From Labilibaculum sp. (GTDB taxonomy: Bacteria > Bacteroidota > Bacteroidia > Bacteroidales > Marinifilaceae): a DNA stretch of 64,000 nucleotides. The DNA lies in the NCBI RefSeq assembly GCF_963664555.1, contig NZ_OY761461.1:1612001-1676000 (forward strand), in the 5' to 3' direction. The position numbers and the translations under genes were made by a program. Of the stretch, positions 62,296 to 64,000 are shown one piece after another; position 1 is the first letter of the stretch, and every line of letters begins with the position of its first letter. The notes beneath the pieces are model-generated. The model saw nothing but the letters and a program-made list of their open reading frames with translations. It was not told the DNA's origin and did not search any database.

Positions 62296-63045
62296 TTAGC
62301 TCTGAGAGCTGTTGTTTTTCTTGTTGTTATAGTATTCAGCATTGCGTTTGCAGTGGTGTTCACTTTGGTAAGCCTTTAAGATCCCGGGCTTATCCCGAAA
62401 AACAAATTTACCATAGCGTCGGATTTCATCAACCACTTGTTTAAGCAGAGTGAAGGCTTTGTTCCGGATTAGCAGCATCTCGTCCGGAATGTACATCTTG
62501 CTGTCTTTTATGGCCAGTAAATTACTTATTCGTTCATATTCTTCGGTGGCCTTGTCGCACAGGCTTAAATCGAAGTTGATGGCTTGCAGTGCTTCAACAT
62601 TGCTTTTTCCCAGTCGGGCCAATAGAGCCAAATCGAAAATGATACTGGCCAGCGAATTGCCTTTTTTAATATCTCTGATTTTTTTCAGCAGATCTTTATC
62701 ATTTCTAAAAGCAAACTGCATGTTGTCAATCAGGTATTTGCGCAGCTTTAGCAGGGCGGGAGTTTCGGCTTTAAAGTTGGTCATTGCCTGTTTCTTTTCA
62801 CCTGTCAGTTCCACCCAGTTTAGCTGTGCACGGCTCAGAGCCTTGGTGCGGGTATGCAGTTTATCAATTAAACCGACGGGCATATTTACGGCAGAAAGTT
62901 TCGGCAGATCTTCTGTTGCACGTGTGTGCAGCCGTTCGGCTTCATAGATGTAAATTTCGAATGGCATGTCGCAATGCTTTATGTTTTCATTTGCTATGGC
63001 ATTGATTTCATCCAGTAGAATTTCTAAATCTGATTGATCTGACAT
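62296..63045 (-). CDS. Helical protein of unknown function
   Basis: 249 residues from the ATG at 63043-63045 (a start nine codons earlier is possible). All-helical, cytoplasmic, acidic at the N-terminus and basic at the C-terminus (RDKPGILKAYQSEHHCKRN). No motif known to me. Length and helical nature are like the DUF6261-like protein at 14256, and both genes lie beside TTTCAGNTGAAA palindromes, but I see no convincing sequence alignment between them. Confidence 0.6.
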   Translation of the reverse strand: MSDQSDLEILLDEINAIANENIKHCDMPFEIYIYEAERLHTRATEDLPKLSAVNMPVGLIDKLHTRTKALSRAQLNWVELTGEKKQAMTNFKAETPALLKLRKYLIDNMQFAFRNDKDLLKKIRDIKKGNSLASIIFDLALLARLGKSNVEALQAINFDLSLCDKATEEYERISNLLAIKDSKMYIPDEMLLIRNKAFTLLKQVVDEIRRYGKFVFRDKPGILKAYQSEHHCKRNAEYYNNKKNNSSQS

Positions 63046-63388
63046 GGTATAATAGAATATGAGGTTTTGCATCTAAAAAAAACAGCTTGAATTTACCAAT
63101 AATTTTTAGATTCCTCCAATGTTTGTCTGGCAATTATGTTGTTTGCAATAACTCTGTTGTTTGGGATCTGGCTGAGTTTAGAATTTTTAATTTCATTTTG
63201 GAGGAAATATTAGGTGCAGAACCACAGATTTGTAATTTAGGAACTTGCTTAGTCAATTATTAGAATCCACTGATAAACACACAGCCATAAAAAAAGAATT
63301 TATTATATTTATTGTTCTGTAAGATGAAGAGTATCTGTTTACAATCAAACCTTGTTTATTTTACTTTAAACCTTAAAAATACGAACGC
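63046..63388. other. Divergent intergenic region before aqpZ
   Basis: About 340 bp, AT-rich. It must contain promoters for both neighbours; none is clear by consensus. Confidence 0.35.
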
Positions 63389-64000
63389 ATGAAAAAATTA
63401 GTCGCAGAATTTATAGGAACCCTATGGTTGGTTCTGGGTGGATGTGGAAGTGCTGTTTTGGCGGCCGCATATCCCGAATTGGGAATTGGATTTGTTGGTG
63501 TGGCAATTGCTTTTGGATTAACTGTGCTTACCATGGTCTATGCAATTGGGCATATTTCTGGTTGTCACCTAAATCCGGCAGTATCTATTGGTCTTTGGGC
63601 TGGCGGACGTTTCGAACTGAAAGATCTGGGGCCTTATATTGTGGCTCAGGTATTGGGAGGAATTGCCGGAGCTGGAATTTTGTATATGATTGCAAGTGGA
63701 AAAGCTGGTTTTGATATGGGAGGTTTTGCTGCGAACGGATATGGCGAGCACTCGCCCGGCGGATACGGCATGTTGGCAGCTTTGGTGAGCGAAGTGGTTA
63801 TGACCTTTATGTTTTTACTGATTATTTTAGGAGCAACACACTCAAAAGCACCAGCTGGTTTTGCAGGATTGGCAATTGGTCTGGGGTTGACTCTGATTCA
63901 TTTAATCAGCATACCGGTAACAAATACATCAGTGAATCCGGCGCGAAGTACAAGTCAGGCACTTTTTGTTGGCGATTGGGCTTTGGATCAATTGTGGTTG
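63389..64000 (+). CDS. aqpZ: Aquaporin Z (C-terminus outside window)
   Basis: 204 codons from the ATG at 63389 to the window edge. N-terminus [20 protein letters not shown] is typical of AqpZ; first NPA loop [13 protein letters not shown] near residue 60 and second [11 protein letters not shown] near residue 181, with the Arg of the selectivity filter. The family is an inner-membrane water channel. Only the last helix or so is missing. Confidence 0.95.
   Translation, partial: MKKLVAEFIGTLWLVLGGCGSAVLAAAYPELGIGFVGVAIAFGLTVLTMVYAIGHISGCHLNPAVSIGLWAGGRFELKDLGPYIVAQVLGGIAGAGILYMIASGKAGFDMGGFAANGYGEHSPGGYGMLAALVSEVVMTFMFLLIILGATHSKAPAGFAGLAIGLGLTLIHLISIPVTNTSVNPARSTSQALFVGDWALDQLWL

Overview
The window looks like a chromosomal segment of a Bacteroidota (Bacteroidetes), probably a marine or anaerobic member of Bacteroidales/Marinilabiliales. 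Evidence: T9SS-type exoproteins (SprB repeats, Por-type sorting tail, SprF/PorP barrel), a recF-DUF721-ndk neighbourhood, an OMP_b-brl_3 receptor, AT-rich DNA, and several promoters of the Bacteroidetes form TTG-N19-TAnnTTTG. Genus-level placement is inference.

Layout. 1-3816 (minus): a secreted FG-GAP/VCBS protein cut by the window edge, and a small secreted HEAT-like protein. 4367-12094 (plus): an SprF/PorP-OmpA fusion, a beta-barrel protein and a 1516-residue secreted protein, probably one operon. 12220-14993: a Fib_succ_major lipoprotein and a DUF6261-like protein behind a palindrome-rich leader. 15304-26388: a polymorphic-toxin region. A full-length secreted toxin carries a conserved N-terminal module, FN3, coiled coil, zincin pre-toxin peptidase and a GH19-type lytic tip, with a candidate periplasmic immunity gene directly behind. 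Then come a REP-associated tyrosine transposase (RAYT) with inverted REP ends, several dead RAYT leaders, a toxin-tip remnant, two paralogous 2-TM proteins, and a second 'orphan' cassette. The orphan repeats the zincin module but ends in a C39-like peptidase and begins with the first codons of a RAYT gene, followed by its own candidate immunity gene. 27136-38354: a small secreted protein, an FN3 protein and a 2707-residue SprB-repeat adhesin with a T9SS tail.

38599-44510 is a relic of a mobilizable or integrative element: an orphan mobC-like gene, an integrase start, and a three-level nested insertion (IS3-family element broken by an IS21-family element, itself broken by a second IS3-family copy; exact ends and target duplications can be read for the two inner insertions). 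44759-45266 is a minus-strand tRNA cluster (Ser, Gly, Tyr, Gly, Tyr). 45742-57698 is mostly housekeeping: TPR protein, RecF, DciA-like protein, Ndk, DHH phosphoesterase, RsmI-like methyltransferase, BASS-like transporter, MBL hydrolase, MFS transporter, and two tandem fused LeuC-LeuD-type dehydratases. 57800-57992 holds two tRNA-Arg genes; then an OMP_b-brl_3 protein, a flavodoxin/ferredoxin fusion, a helical protein of unknown function, and the start of aqpZ.

How it may work together (inference): the SprF-OmpA/barrel/1516-residue genes and the FN3/SprB-adhesin genes bracket the toxin region and could form the surface export and display apparatus. The toxin supplies a peptidoglycan-cleaving tip; the orphan cassettes, REP repeats and RAYT debris downstream look like a tip-swapping reservoir. 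The most unusual single observation is the in-frame fusion of a RAYT leader and start codon to the orphan toxin cassette at 22966-23102.
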